64,000 nt of DNA from Sphingomonas telluris (GCF_022568775.1 NZ_JAKZHW010000002.1:818829-882828); one strand, 5' to 3'; numbered from the stretch's first letter, positions 26,240-34,093 are shown. Translations and numbers: made by a program. Notes: generated by a model not told the origin, from the letters alone.

Positions 26240-27508
26240 TCAAACGCCTTCGTCGCCCTCGTCACCCTCATTGCCCTCATTGCCCTCGTCGCCCTCGTCG
26301 CCCTCGTCGTTCTCGTCGCCCTCGTCGTTCTCGTCACCCTCGTTGCCCTCGTCGCCTTCATTGTCCTCATTGCCCTCGTCGCCCTCGTCGCCCTCGTCGC
26401 CCTCATTGCCCTCGTCGTTCTCGTCGCCCTCATCGCCCTCGTCATCCTCATCGCCCTCGTCTCCCTCGTCGTCCTCGTCGTCCTCGTCGCCCTCGTCGTT
26501 CTCGTCGCCCTCGTCGCCTTCATCGTTCTCGTCGTCCTCATCGCCCTCGTCGTTCTCATCGCCCTCGTCGTTCTCATCACCCTCGTTGCCCTCGTCACCC
26601 TCGTTGTCCTCGTCGCCTTCGTCGCCATCATTGTCCTCGTCGCCCTCGTCGCCTTCATCGTTCTCGTCGCCCTCGTCGTCCTCGTCGTTCTCGTCGCCCT
26701 CATTACCCTCGTCGTTCTCGTCGTTCTCGTCGTCCTCATCGCCCTCGTCGTTCTCGTCGTTCTCGTCGCCCTCGTCGCCCTCGTCGCCCTCGTCGCCATC
26801 TATGCCTTCATCGCCCTCATCGCCCTCGTCGTTCTCATCACCTTCATCGCCCTCGTCGCTCTCGTTGCCCTCATCGCCCTCGTTGTTCTCATCGCCTTCG
26901 TTACCCTCGTCGCCCTCATCGTTCTCGTCGTTCTCATCGCCCTCATCATTCTCGTCGTCCTCGTCGCCCTCGTCGCCCTCATCGTCCTCATCGCCCTCGT
27001 CGCCCTCATCGTTCTCGTCGTCCTCATCGCCCTCGTCGGCCTCATCGTTCTCGTCGCCTTCGTCGCTTTCGTCGCCCTCGTCGCCCTCGTCACCCTGCGC
27101 GCCCTCGTCGCCCTCGTCGCCCTCGTCGCCCTCGTCGTTCTCGTCGCCCTCGTCGTCCTCGTCGCCCTCGTCGTCCTCGTCGCCCTCGTCGTTCTCATCG
27201 TTCTCGTCGCCCTCGTCGCCCTCGTCGCCCTCGTCGTTCTCATCGCCCTCGTCGCCATCGACGCCCTCGTCGCCCTCGTCGCCCTCGTCGCCCTCGTCAT
27301 CCTCGTCGTTTTCGTCGGCCTCGTTGCCCTCGTCGTTTTCGTTACCCTCGTCGCCCTCGTCGTTCTCGTTGCCTTCGTTGCCTTCGTTGCCCTCGTCGCC
27401 TTCATCGCCTTCGTCGCCGTCGTCCGTGAAGCTGACAGGGGCAAACAGATCGTGCGATCCCAGGCTGCCCAGGATCGCTTCGACGTCTTCAATTGTCGTG
27501 CAAGCCAT
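26240..27508 (-). CDS. Acidic tripeptide-repeat protein (130 x Asp/Asn-Glu-Gly/Asn/Asp)
   Basis: A 422-residue protein. Residues 1-31 form a leader-like segment (MACTTIEDVEAILGSLGSHD, then LFAPVSF). Residues 32-421 are exactly 130 tripeptides with no phase break, ending in Val. Position 1 is Asp (about 109) or Asn (about 18). Position 2 is Glu, with three Asp and one Gln. Position 3 is Gly, Asn or Asp. About 250 of 390 repeat residues are acidic, and the whole protein lacks Lys and Arg. The ATG at 27508 has GGAG 7 bases upstream, whereas the ATG two codons earlier lies too close to that site. Codons vary synonymously (GAC/GAT, GAG/GAA, GGC/GGT, AAC/AAT), which supports selection on the protein. 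Neighbours encode peptidase-like, exporter and oxygenase-like proteins. Function unknown. Confidence 0.8.
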   Translation of the reverse strand: MACTTIEDVEAILGSLGSHDLFAPVSFTDDGDEGDEGDEGNEGNEGNENDEGDEGNENDEGNEADENDEDDEGDEGDEGDEGVDGDEGDENDEGDEGDEGDENDENDEGDEDDEGDEDDEGDENDEGDEGDEGDEGAQGDEGDEGDESDEGDENDEADEGDEDDENDEGDEGDEDDEGDEGDEDDENDEGDENDENDEGDEGNEGDENNEGDEGNESDEGDEGDENDEGDEGDEGIDGDEGDEGDEGDENDENDEGDEDDENDENDEGNEGDENDEDDEGDENDEGDEGDEDNDGDEGDEDNEGDEGNEGDENDEGDENDEGDEDDENDEGDEGDENDEGDEDDEDDEGDEGDEDDEGDEGDENDEGNEGDEGDEGDEGNEDNEGDEGNEGDENDEGDENDEGDEGDEGNEGNEGDEGDEGV

Positions 27509-27873
27509 CACCATTCTCCGATTCTTTGCGCGCCGCGGCGAAGCTGCCGATGACGCGCAGGTTTACGGGTTTGTAGAGAAAGGCCGACCTACGATGGGCC
27601 ATGCCCCTTTGGCACGAGCAAACAGCTCCCCGAGGGAGCAGCCTACTGTTGGCGATCAGCTCGCGACGCCAGTTGTTGACACCCAGGGGGTCGAACAACG
27701 TTTAACGGGTCGTTAACACTTCACGCCCGGGTGGCCCAATACTCCTCTAGGCTGCCGGTTCCAAGTGCCCCAGCAGGAAAATTGCTCGCGCCGGCTTGCC
27801 TCGCAATTGCTCCCCCCTGACTGATTCGGTGAGCCGATGGTCGGATCAGCGGCGCTGAAGGTGAAGCCGCGGA
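27509..27873. other. Regulatory region upstream of the acidic repeat gene
   Basis: This 365-base gap carries no convincing gene. It contains a CtrA-type motif at 27702-27716 and is less GC-rich than its surroundings. Short frames on the minus strand that overlap the repeat gene start look spurious. Confidence 0.5.
27702..27716. promoter_or_regulatory. CtrA-type box (TTAA-N7-TTAA)
   Basis: TTAA-CGGGTCG-TTAA matches the alphaproteobacterial CtrA recognition pattern TTAA-N7-TTAA and is also a 15-base palindrome (TTAACG-GGT-CGTTAA). It lies about 194 bases upstream of the acidic repeat gene start and about 160 bases beyond the end of the peptidase gene. Confidence 0.5.
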
Positions 27874-28635
27874 CTAACTTTGAGGAAAGCGCAACTCCCG
27901 CAAAACGTCGTTCAAGGACGACTTTCCCTGAAAGATGCTCCAGATGCAGTCTTGTGAGCACTGGTCTGCGATCTGGAGCGCCAGGTACCGAGCGATGGGA
28001 TAATTCCAGGCGTATTTATAGGGCGTATCGGATGATGAAAGGGCCGCTTGCAGACCTTCTTTCAGGACTCCGAAATGTCGATGGTTGGCCTTATCCCAGG
28101 CCTGGACCAGATGCGTATACTGCGTTCGATGTCTGCGCCCGGCGTGGGACAAGAGCGCGCCTTCACCCAGAAATGCGCAGATTTCACGGATGATTGGCGG
28201 AACGAATGTTCCCTGACTTGCTACGATTTGCACCGCATGCGCAAACTCATGCGCAATAGTGAGTTCGTCGATCGGCTTGCTACGATAGCTGTAAACGATC
28301 GTCGGATAAGCCCCTGATCCATTGTCCAGCGTCAGCGCTTTGCGAGGCTTATCAGGGTCGTCCACGACAATCTTGGCGGAGTTCTCGAAAGTGTCGTCGA
28401 CGATTCTTTGCTGCTCGGGCAGGAAATCGCGCATTGCCTCAACGGCTCTTAGCCAAGCGACCTCCGGGTCAATGATCTGATATTCTTCCAACTCGTCGTC
28501 GCTGGGTGGTGCAGCGTTCTCTAACGCCATGGCATCGAGAATGCGCCGGCAAGTTACCGGATCAAGCTCGTGCAGGGCGAGCCAGTCCGACAGACTATGC
28601 CGGCTGCTTTGCGAGTCAGCGGCACGATTGGGCAT
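27874..28635 (-). CDS. Putative zinc metallopeptidase (HEFAH), cytoplasmic
   Basis: About 253 residues. The zincin motif DELTIAHEFAHAVQI has HEFAH at about residues 129-133, followed by a likely glutamate ligand in REICAFLGEGALLSHA (about 151 or 158), a gluzincin-like spacing. There is no signal peptide. The N-terminal 60 residues are polar. It is transcribed in the same direction as the repeat gene, about 365 bases upstream of it, so it could mature or degrade the repeat polypeptide (inference). The start is uncertain; an ATG at 28668 is also in frame. Confidence 0.65.
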   Translation of the reverse strand: MPNRAADSQSSRHSLSDWLALHELDPVTCRRILDAMALENAAPPSDDELEEYQIIDPEVAWLRAVEAMRDFLPEQQRIVDDTFENSAKIVVDDPDKPRKALTLDNGSGAYPTIVYSYRSKPIDELTIAHEFAHAVQIVASQGTFVPPIIREICAFLGEGALLSHAGRRHRTQYTHLVQAWDKANHRHFGVLKEGLQAALSSSDTPYKYAWNYPIARYLALQIADQCSQDCIWSIFQGKSSLNDVLRELRFPQS

Positions 28636-28769
28636 CGTCCGAACTGTCCATAACTGGCGTAGCTGCAACCATGGTGGGCCTCGGCAGTAGCCTTCTGAGC
28701 GGATGGCGAATTAGGTGAGAAAGATCTCCACCCGTCGCTTCGCCCATGTGGGCTTCACCGCAATACCTC

Positions 28770-28973
28770 CTAGCGCCGATGCGGATCCTCCAGCGGCGGC
28801 ACGACTACCAGCCGGCGTCCGAGCGGCAAGGCATCGAGCAGGATGTTCACGCCCTCGGCTTCGTTCCGTCGCTTGTAGGCCACGCCGATCTTCACGAATA
28901 TATCCTTGCCCGATCCGCCCTCACGCTCCCGAACTGCGAAGACCTCGAAATCGGGTTTGCTTCCTTCAGCCAT
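28770..28973 (-). CDS. Small conserved-looking protein
   Basis: A 67-residue protein: MAEGSKPDFEVFAVREREGG, then KDIFVKIGVAYKRRNEAEGV and NILLDALPLGRRLVVVPP. The pattern (charged N-terminus, KIGxAxKxxxxxGxNxxLDALP) resembles small DUF736-like proteins often found on alphaproteobacterial mobile elements. No catalytic residues are visible. It lies between the peptidase and ABC exporter genes on the same strand and may belong to the same locus. Confidence 0.6.
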   Translation of the reverse strand: MAEGSKPDFEVFAVREREGGSGKDIFVKIGVAYKRRNEAEGVNILLDALPLGRRLVVVPPLEDPHRR

Positions 28974-29109
28974 TCCAAAATACTCCGCTGCTATGATTGT
29001 GGATCAGCTTGACGCGTCTCGCGCTCAATCGGGACTTTCGTTCAGATCAGTCGCGGTCATCTTCGCGAACGCCACGTGGATCAGTCAATTAGGGGGCAAC
29101 CAGCTGCTC

Positions 29110-30801
29110 CTATCCACCTTGGATAGCAACGACCTTTCCGTCAGCCTTCGCATTGATCTCCATCTCCTTGAGACTGCCGTCGCTCAATACGAAGCTCCGG
29201 GTTGGACGGTACGACCTCAGCGCGATGCGAGTGAGCATTATCAGAATGCCTCCGCGCGCAAGGAAGCCGTTGATCTCGTCTTTCAAGTTTTTGGAAAGCG
29301 CCTCTCTTAAGCTCGTGTCGGGTTCATCGATGATCAAAACCCTCGGCTTCGTATAGAGCGCCCGGGCCAAGGCGAGCATGTGACGTTCGCTCTTGGAGAA
29401 CCGACTGCCGAGCGCATCGACGCGCGTATCGTACCCCTCAGGAAAAGAGAGAATCTTTTCATGCACTTGCGCGACGCGCGCCGCATGCACGAGACTTGAC
29501 CTGTCGAGTTTATCCTCCAGTCCGGCGATGTTTTCTTCTATTGTCCCGGGGACGAAGGAGACATGCTGCGGGACATAGCCAATCGTCCTGGCTGCATCTG
29601 TGATCGACAATCGCCCCAATTCGATGGCGCCAATTGAAACCTTGCCGGCGCTGGGCGCGAAGCGGCCGATCAACGTCTCAGCGAACACAGTTTTGCCGGC
29701 GGCGGCGCCTCCGACGATCTGAACCGATGAACCCGGTTCGATGTCGATGCTAACGTTGCGCAGAAGCTTGTTCTTAGTGAGAGGACAGCGAACGGTGACC
29801 TGTGACAGGCGCAAGGCTGCCATTCCGTCTAGGACTGCAGTCGGGGCTTCCGCTGCGCTCAAGGCCTTGTCGAGGCTTCTCCAATTTTCGCGTGCTTCGC
29901 GAATGCTGGGCAGCTGCTTAAGGAAACGCTCCGTCGCATAGGCGATGCGACGGCTCAGGACCATGGCCGCGACCATAGCTCCAACAGTCAATTCACCCTC
30001 GATCGTCAGATACGCGGCGGCCGCAAGCGCCAGATATTGGAGCATGAGGACTGTGTGCGACGACAGGGCTGTAAACCATCCTGTGAAGTCCTTGTGTTCG
30101 ATCGCCGTGTCGCGGGACGAGCGTCGCGCCGATAGCCACCGTTTGTTGAAGGCGGCTGTCATCTGCTGAGACTCGATCAGATGACGCGACACAGACAGCG
30201 TGTTCTTTAGGTCGCCTATGCGGTCGCTTGCTTCGCTGTGCCGCTCTTCGCGCGCCTTCGAGAAATGCACCTTGGAGAGATTGATAAGCACCAGAAGCGC
30301 AAGACCGGCGACGTCGATCCATCCGATGAATGGGCTGATAATGAACACCACCCCGAGGAAAACCGGAGACCACATGAAATCGAGGATGGCGACCAACGAC
30401 CCGGAGTGAAAAAACGAGCGCAGCCCATCCGCCTCGTTTAATCCCGCGGCTGGCTTGTTACCGCTTCTCGCGAAGTATGTGTCGCGGGCCGTGGATCTAA
30501 AGATGTGCTCCTCGATCCGCTCTTGAAACTGAGCGCCGAACCGGGCCAAAACCCGTCGCCGCGAATAGTCCAGCAGCGCCATGATCGTCAGAATGATGAC
30601 CAGAATTATGACCAAGGACACCAGGGTGGCTTCAGACTGGGCGGGCAGGACCCGGTCGAAAACGAGGATCATGAAGAGCGGCCCGGCCAGCCTCAGCAGG
30701 CCATAGACAAGGCTGATCCCAACAGAAAAGAAGAGGATCGAGCGGAGACTGATCAAAGTGTCTCGCAGCACGGTTGCTCGTACCTTACCGGCCAAATGCA
30801 C
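29110..30801 (-). CDS. Type I secretion ABC transporter with degenerate ATPase motifs
   Basis: A 563-residue PrtD-like permease-ATPase without a C39 peptidase domain. About six transmembrane helices lie in residues 25-285 (GPLFMILVFDRVLPAQSEAT). In the nucleotide-binding domain Walker A is GGAAAGKT (364-371), the Q loop is GYVPQHVSF (Q412) and Walker B is VLIIDE (488-493). The signature LSGGQ is replaced by FSKSE (468-472), and no His stands at the H-loop position (IMLTRIAL). It probably pairs with the HlyD-type protein across the divergent promoter region. No TolC-type partner is adjacent. The degenerate motifs suggest weak or asymmetric ATPase activity, or a specialised function. Confidence 0.85.
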   Translation of the reverse strand: MHLAGKVRATVLRDTLISLRSILFFSVGISLVYGLLRLAGPLFMILVFDRVLPAQSEATLVSLVIILVIILTIMALLDYSRRRVLARFGAQFQERIEEHIFRSTARDTYFARSGNKPAAGLNEADGLRSFFHSGSLVAILDFMWSPVFLGVVFIISPFIGWIDVAGLALLVLINLSKVHFSKAREERHSEASDRIGDLKNTLSVSRHLIESQQMTAAFNKRWLSARRSSRDTAIEHKDFTGWFTALSSHTVLMLQYLALAAAAYLTIEGELTVGAMVAAMVLSRRIAYATERFLKQLPSIREARENWRSLDKALSAAEAPTAVLDGMAALRLSQVTVRCPLTKNKLLRNVSIDIEPGSSVQIVGGAAAGKTVFAETLIGRFAPSAGKVSIGAIELGRLSITDAARTIGYVPQHVSFVPGTIEENIAGLEDKLDRSSLVHAARVAQVHEKILSFPEGYDTRVDALGSRFSKSERHMLALARALYTKPRVLIIDEPDTSLREALSKNLKDEINGFLARGGILIMLTRIALRSYRPTRSFVLSDGSLKEMEINAKADGKVVAIQGG

Positions 30802-30836
30802 GCTCCACTTACATCAAATACCCCGACGAGTGGGAG

Positions 30837-31523
30837 TCACTTCTTAACTTGGTTTATGTTGAAAGACACGATTACGCGGTCACCCGCGCGGCCGCTTTTC
30901 TTCGATAAATTGGGGTCGACGCCATGATAGAGCCAAGCCGGGAAGATCAGCATTCGCCCGGCTACCGGTTTGTAGGTGACCTTGGTCCAACAATCACGCG
31001 GCCGCTTCTTCTTCTCCTCGTACTTGGGCTGATTCATGATCAGAACCGTTCGAGGATCGATGAATTCGATCTTGCCGCCGCTGTCGGACGCCTGGACGTA
31101 GTACACACCGCTCCAAAGACTGTTCGGATGAATGTGAGCGCGGTTACCGTTGCCCGGAGGATTGATGATGGACCACATGGAAGTCACTCTAAGGACTTGA
31201 TGCGAAGCGTAACTCAAATCCTCAGATATGCGTCCCAGTGCGGCATTGACCTCCGTCAGGAGTGGCTCATAGGCTGGGTTCTTGTGCAATCCTGTCGCGC
31301 TGTGCCAACTGCCAAGAGCGGCCGTGTTTGACTTGTTGACGGCAACTCCCTGCTCTCGCTCGGCATAGACCAGCTCGAGAAGGGTCTTGTTGAGTTGCTC
31401 GCTGTCTTCGATGTCATATTGGAAGATCATCGTCGGGAAATAATTTTTCCGGACGAAGCGATCGGGGTCGGTAACCGCCGATCGTGCCTTGCTTGTCACC
31501 TCAGATTCTGAATCGGCTGGCAT
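30837..31523 (-). CDS. 2OG-Fe(II) oxygenase-like protein
   Basis: A 228-residue protein resembling the TIGR02466/2OG-FeII_Oxy_5 group. It has FPTMIFQYDIEDSEQLNKTL near the N-terminus, the SMWSIINPPGNGNRAHIHPN block with HIH at 130-132, SGVYYVQA, and the distal pair in FPAWLYHGVDPN (His200) and DRVIVSFNINQ (Arg216). Such enzymes hydroxylate substrates with 2-oxoglutarate, Fe(II) and O2. The ATG at 31523 has GGAG 6 bases upstream, so it is preferred to the ATG at 31580. Located between the exporter ATPase and the divergent HlyD gene, it is a candidate modifier of the Asp/Asn-rich repeat protein (inference). Confidence 0.75.
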   Translation of the reverse strand: MPADSESEVTSKARSAVTDPDRFVRKNYFPTMIFQYDIEDSEQLNKTLLELVYAEREQGVAVNKSNTAALGSWHSATGLHKNPAYEPLLTEVNAALGRISEDLSYASHQVLRVTSMWSIINPPGNGNRAHIHPNSLWSGVYYVQASDSGGKIEFIDPRTVLIMNQPKYEEKKKRPRDCWTKVTYKPVAGRMLIFPAWLYHGVDPNLSKKSGRAGDRVIVSFNINQVKK

Positions 31524-31883
31524 GAGGCACTCCATGTTTACGCATTTCCAAGCAGGACGACCGGCAAGTCCTTCCGGCAAGCCTGTAGTGATCCAGGTAT
31601 GTCGTCAAGCGGCTCAGTCGCTGGGTCGAACGACAGGATTACCCTCATTCGTTGTCGCGAGGATCGAGAGATGACACGGGCTGCCGGTAATCGCTCGCTT
31701 GGGAAAATTATGCGGTGTTGAGAGGATTGAACGCTTGAATCGCATGAGGACTCAAGACAATTCTAAAGTAATGCGCTTGTTCCACTCTCACCTGAACGTT
31801 CGATGAGGAGAGATGTATTGGATTCGAGCCACACGTCGGCCAAGCACGACCCGGTCATCTCATCGAGGCAAAGGAAGATCGGC

Positions 31884-33221
31884 ATGAAGCACGAGCTTGA
31901 CGTCACCACCTTGCTTCGGAGTAGCGGCAACCGTCGCTCATCGACGATCCAAAAGCCGCTGAACGTCGGCCTGGCCGCATTGATCGGACTGTTCGGCCTT
32001 GTCTTCGTCTGGGCTGTAACCTTCAATATATCGGGCGCCATCATCGGCAAGGGCCAGGTTCAAGCATCGACCAACCGCATCGCAGTGCAGCATCCGATCG
32101 GCGGCGTGGTTGCGGAGATCCTCGCGAACAACGGCGATCGGGTGAAAAGCGGAAGCGTCCTCGTACGCCTTGAAGATTCATCGCTTCGTTCAGACCTCGC
32201 CGCAGTCGAAAGCGAGTTGTTCGAACTCCTCGCGAATGAGGCCCGGTTGGAGGCCGAACTGAACGACCGCAGTACGCTGTCGCTCGACCCGATCTTGCAA
32301 GAGGCCGTTGCGAGCAATCCTGGGCTCAGGTCGCTCCTGGACGAGCAACAGCGGCAACTGCAGGCTAGCCGAGGATCATTGTTTACCGAAGTCTCCGTCC
32401 TTCAGGAGCAAAGGAAACAGATCGCGGACGAGGCTCGCGGCGTCGAGGCCGCCCTTGCTGCGAAACGGGAAGAGATAGCGCTTCTGAGCAGCGACGTTGC
32501 TCGGGCGCAGGAGAGCCTCAAGAGAGGATACACAACAGTCACCGTCCTATCGGGCTTCCAGCGGGAATTGGCCAAGGCGAAGGGCGAAGCCGGCACTCTG
32601 GCGGCGAAGCGTGCCGAACTGAATGGAAAGCTGGCCGAACAACGGCTCAAGACGCATGCATCACCCTTGGATCTGAGGATGCTGAGTGCGGACAAACTCA
32701 ACCTGTCCAAACAGCAGTCGAAGAAACTCATAGAGACCAGAAACGGGCTACTCTACAAGTTGGGCAAGCTGGATGTCAGAGCTCCAGTGAGCGGAATGGT
32801 CTTCGATTCCAAGGTGCTTGGCCCCCGATCCGTGATCGAGGCGGCCAAACCGATCATGTACATCGTTCCCGACACTAAGCCGAACCTGGTCGTGGTGCGC
32901 GTCGACGCGAGGGACATAGAGCAGGTCCACGTCGGACAGCCTGCTGGGCTTCGATTTACGACGTTCAACAAGCGCTCGACACCGATCATTGACGGCCGTG
33001 TGACCGCCGTATCGGCAGACGCCTTCGTCGACGAAAAGACGCAGAAGCCGTACTACTTTGTCGACGTGCGGCTGATCGACAGCGAGATGAAAAAGTTGGG
33101 CAAGGTCGAGCTCATACCGGGGATGCCGGTAGAAGCCTTCCTACAGACCGAAGGCCGTACCCCGGCCAGCTATGTCACTAGACCGATAACGGATTTCTTC
33201 TCCAGAGCCTTCAGAGACTAA
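31884..33221 (+). CDS. HlyD-family type I secretion membrane fusion protein
   Basis: About 445 residues (PrtE/HlyD type). A short cytoplasmic N-terminus is followed by one transmembrane helix (about residues 28-47), a lipoyl-like half (VQHPIGGVVAEILANNGDRV), long coiled-coil hairpins (residues about 95-270), the second lipoyl half and beta-barrel (LDVRAPVSGMVFDSKVLGPR), and the family end SYVTRPITDFFSRAFRD. An AGGAAG site 6 bases before the ATG at 31884 favours it over the in-frame ATG at 31803, which lacks one. It is divergent from the oxygenase and ABC genes. It would join the inner-membrane ABC protein to an outer-membrane channel encoded elsewhere. Confidence 0.88.
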   Translation: MKHELDVTTLLRSSGNRRSSTIQKPLNVGLAALIGLFGLVFVWAVTFNISGAIIGKGQVQASTNRIAVQHPIGGVVAEILANNGDRVKSGSVLVRLEDSSLRSDLAAVESELFELLANEARLEAELNDRSTLSLDPILQEAVASNPGLRSLLDEQQRQLQASRGSLFTEVSVLQEQRKQIADEARGVEAALAAKREEIALLSSDVARAQESLKRGYTTVTVLSGFQRELAKAKGEAGTLAAKRAELNGKLAEQRLKTHASPLDLRMLSADKLNLSKQQSKKLIETRNGLLYKLGKLDVRAPVSGMVFDSKVLGPRSVIEAAKPIMYIVPDTKPNLVVVRVDARDIEQVHVGQPAGLRFTTFNKRSTPIIDGRVTAVSADAFVDEKTQKPYYFVDVRLIDSEMKKLGKVELIPGMPVEAFLQTEGRTPASYVTRPITDFFSRAFRD

Positions 33222-33280
33222 GTGGCGCTTACACGCTCTGGCGAGTTCGATGAATTCGATTGAAAGGGACGCGCTCTAAC

Positions 33281-34093
33281 TTAGTCGGCAAACACGCTCC
33301 TGAAGAAGGCAATGCGATTTGGGATCTGCTTTTCGATCCTGTCTCGCTCGGCTGCAGGAAGGCGTTCCGGATGATTGATCAGCGTGTAGGCAAATAGCGC
33401 GGATTCGGCGAAATCTTCCTGATCGTCGGTCTTCGCGTAGCGGGTTATGTACGCGTTATCGGCTTTTTTTGCCTCCTGCCATGCCGTTTCCCCGATGTAC
33501 TTGGCCTGGATCGAGGCGTGAGTGCCTTCATGAAAGAAGGTCTCTTCAAGGTCGTGAGTTCCGATGCGCTTCGTCGCATTGTCGGAGTAGATGACGAAGA
33601 AATGACCTTTGTCTTCCGCAAACGAGGTTGTGTCGGCGCCGCCCGTGTGGACCACGACATGCTTGAGATTACGGCGATACAGCGACGGTAACTTCCCGAG
33701 CGGCGAGGTGTAGCGCCTCGCATCGTGCTCAGCCGCCTGCCTGCTGCCGAAATCCTTGTCTAGCGCGATGCCCACCTTCGTCCCGTCGGAGAAGTACGCG
33801 TTGAACAGGTATGCATCCTGAACAAGTGGTTCGCCCGTTTCTCGTTTGTCGGGCATCTCGAACTTCTGGAAACCAACATATTCCAGACGAGTGAACGCAC
33901 TCGGATCGGCATCAGTGATAAAGTCGAAATCCGTCCCGACAACGGATGAACCGTAAATGGGGGCCTTGGTTTCTCGGATGGCCGTTTCTTTCTTGAGCGG
34001 CCCGCTCGACGTAAGACCCCTCGAGACAGCGAGCACGCCGAGCAGGATGGCCGCAGTGCTTAGGATTACAGCCATAGCGAACCTATTCTTCAT
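33281..34093 (-). CDS. Membrane-anchored or secreted zincin-like peptidase (HEGTH)
   Basis: A 270-residue protein with an N-terminal signal anchor (AMAVILSTAAILLGVLAVSR). The zinc motif ETFFHEGTHASIQAKY (HEGTH at 188-192) is followed 33 residues later by DDQEDFAESALFAYTL, where a Glu could be the third ligand, as in gluzincin-type toxins and peptidases. It should act in the periplasm or at the cell surface. It converges on the HlyD gene. It is unlike the cytoplasmic peptidase at 27.9 kb except for the zinc motif. Maturation of exported repeat polypeptide is a possibility. Confidence 0.65.
   Translation of the reverse strand: MKNRFAMAVILSTAAILLGVLAVSRGLTSSGPLKKETAIRETKAPIYGSSVVGTDFDFITDADPSAFTRLEYVGFQKFEMPDKRETGEPLVQDAYLFNAYFSDGTKVGIALDKDFGSRQAAEHDARRYTSPLGKLPSLYRRNLKHVVVHTGGADTTSFAEDKGHFFVIYSDNATKRIGTHDLEETFFHEGTHASIQAKYIGETAWQEAKKADNAYITRYAKTDDQEDFAESALFAYTLINHPERLPAAERDRIEKQIPNRIAFFRSVFAD

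Noticed and set aside
26158..26799. Minus-strand Thr-Arg repeat frames inside the array
   Set aside because: Shifted reading of the same repeat with no leader or start signals.
26240..27420. CRISPR array
   Set aside because: The repeat has a 9-base coding period without spacers. No direct-repeat/spacer alternation or cas gene was seen anywhere.
27489..27698. 69-codon minus-strand frame upstream of the repeat gene
   Set aside because: It overlaps the repeat gene start and its ribosome binding site, and has no recognisable features.
26163..27716. Very long open frames on the plus strand (Ser-Pro-Ser-Ser and Arg-Pro-Arg-Arg repeats) opposite the acidic repeat gene
   Set aside because: They are open only because the tract lacks stop-forming triplets. 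They have no ribosome binding site, no non-repeat domain and no terminator, unlike the minus-strand acidic frame.
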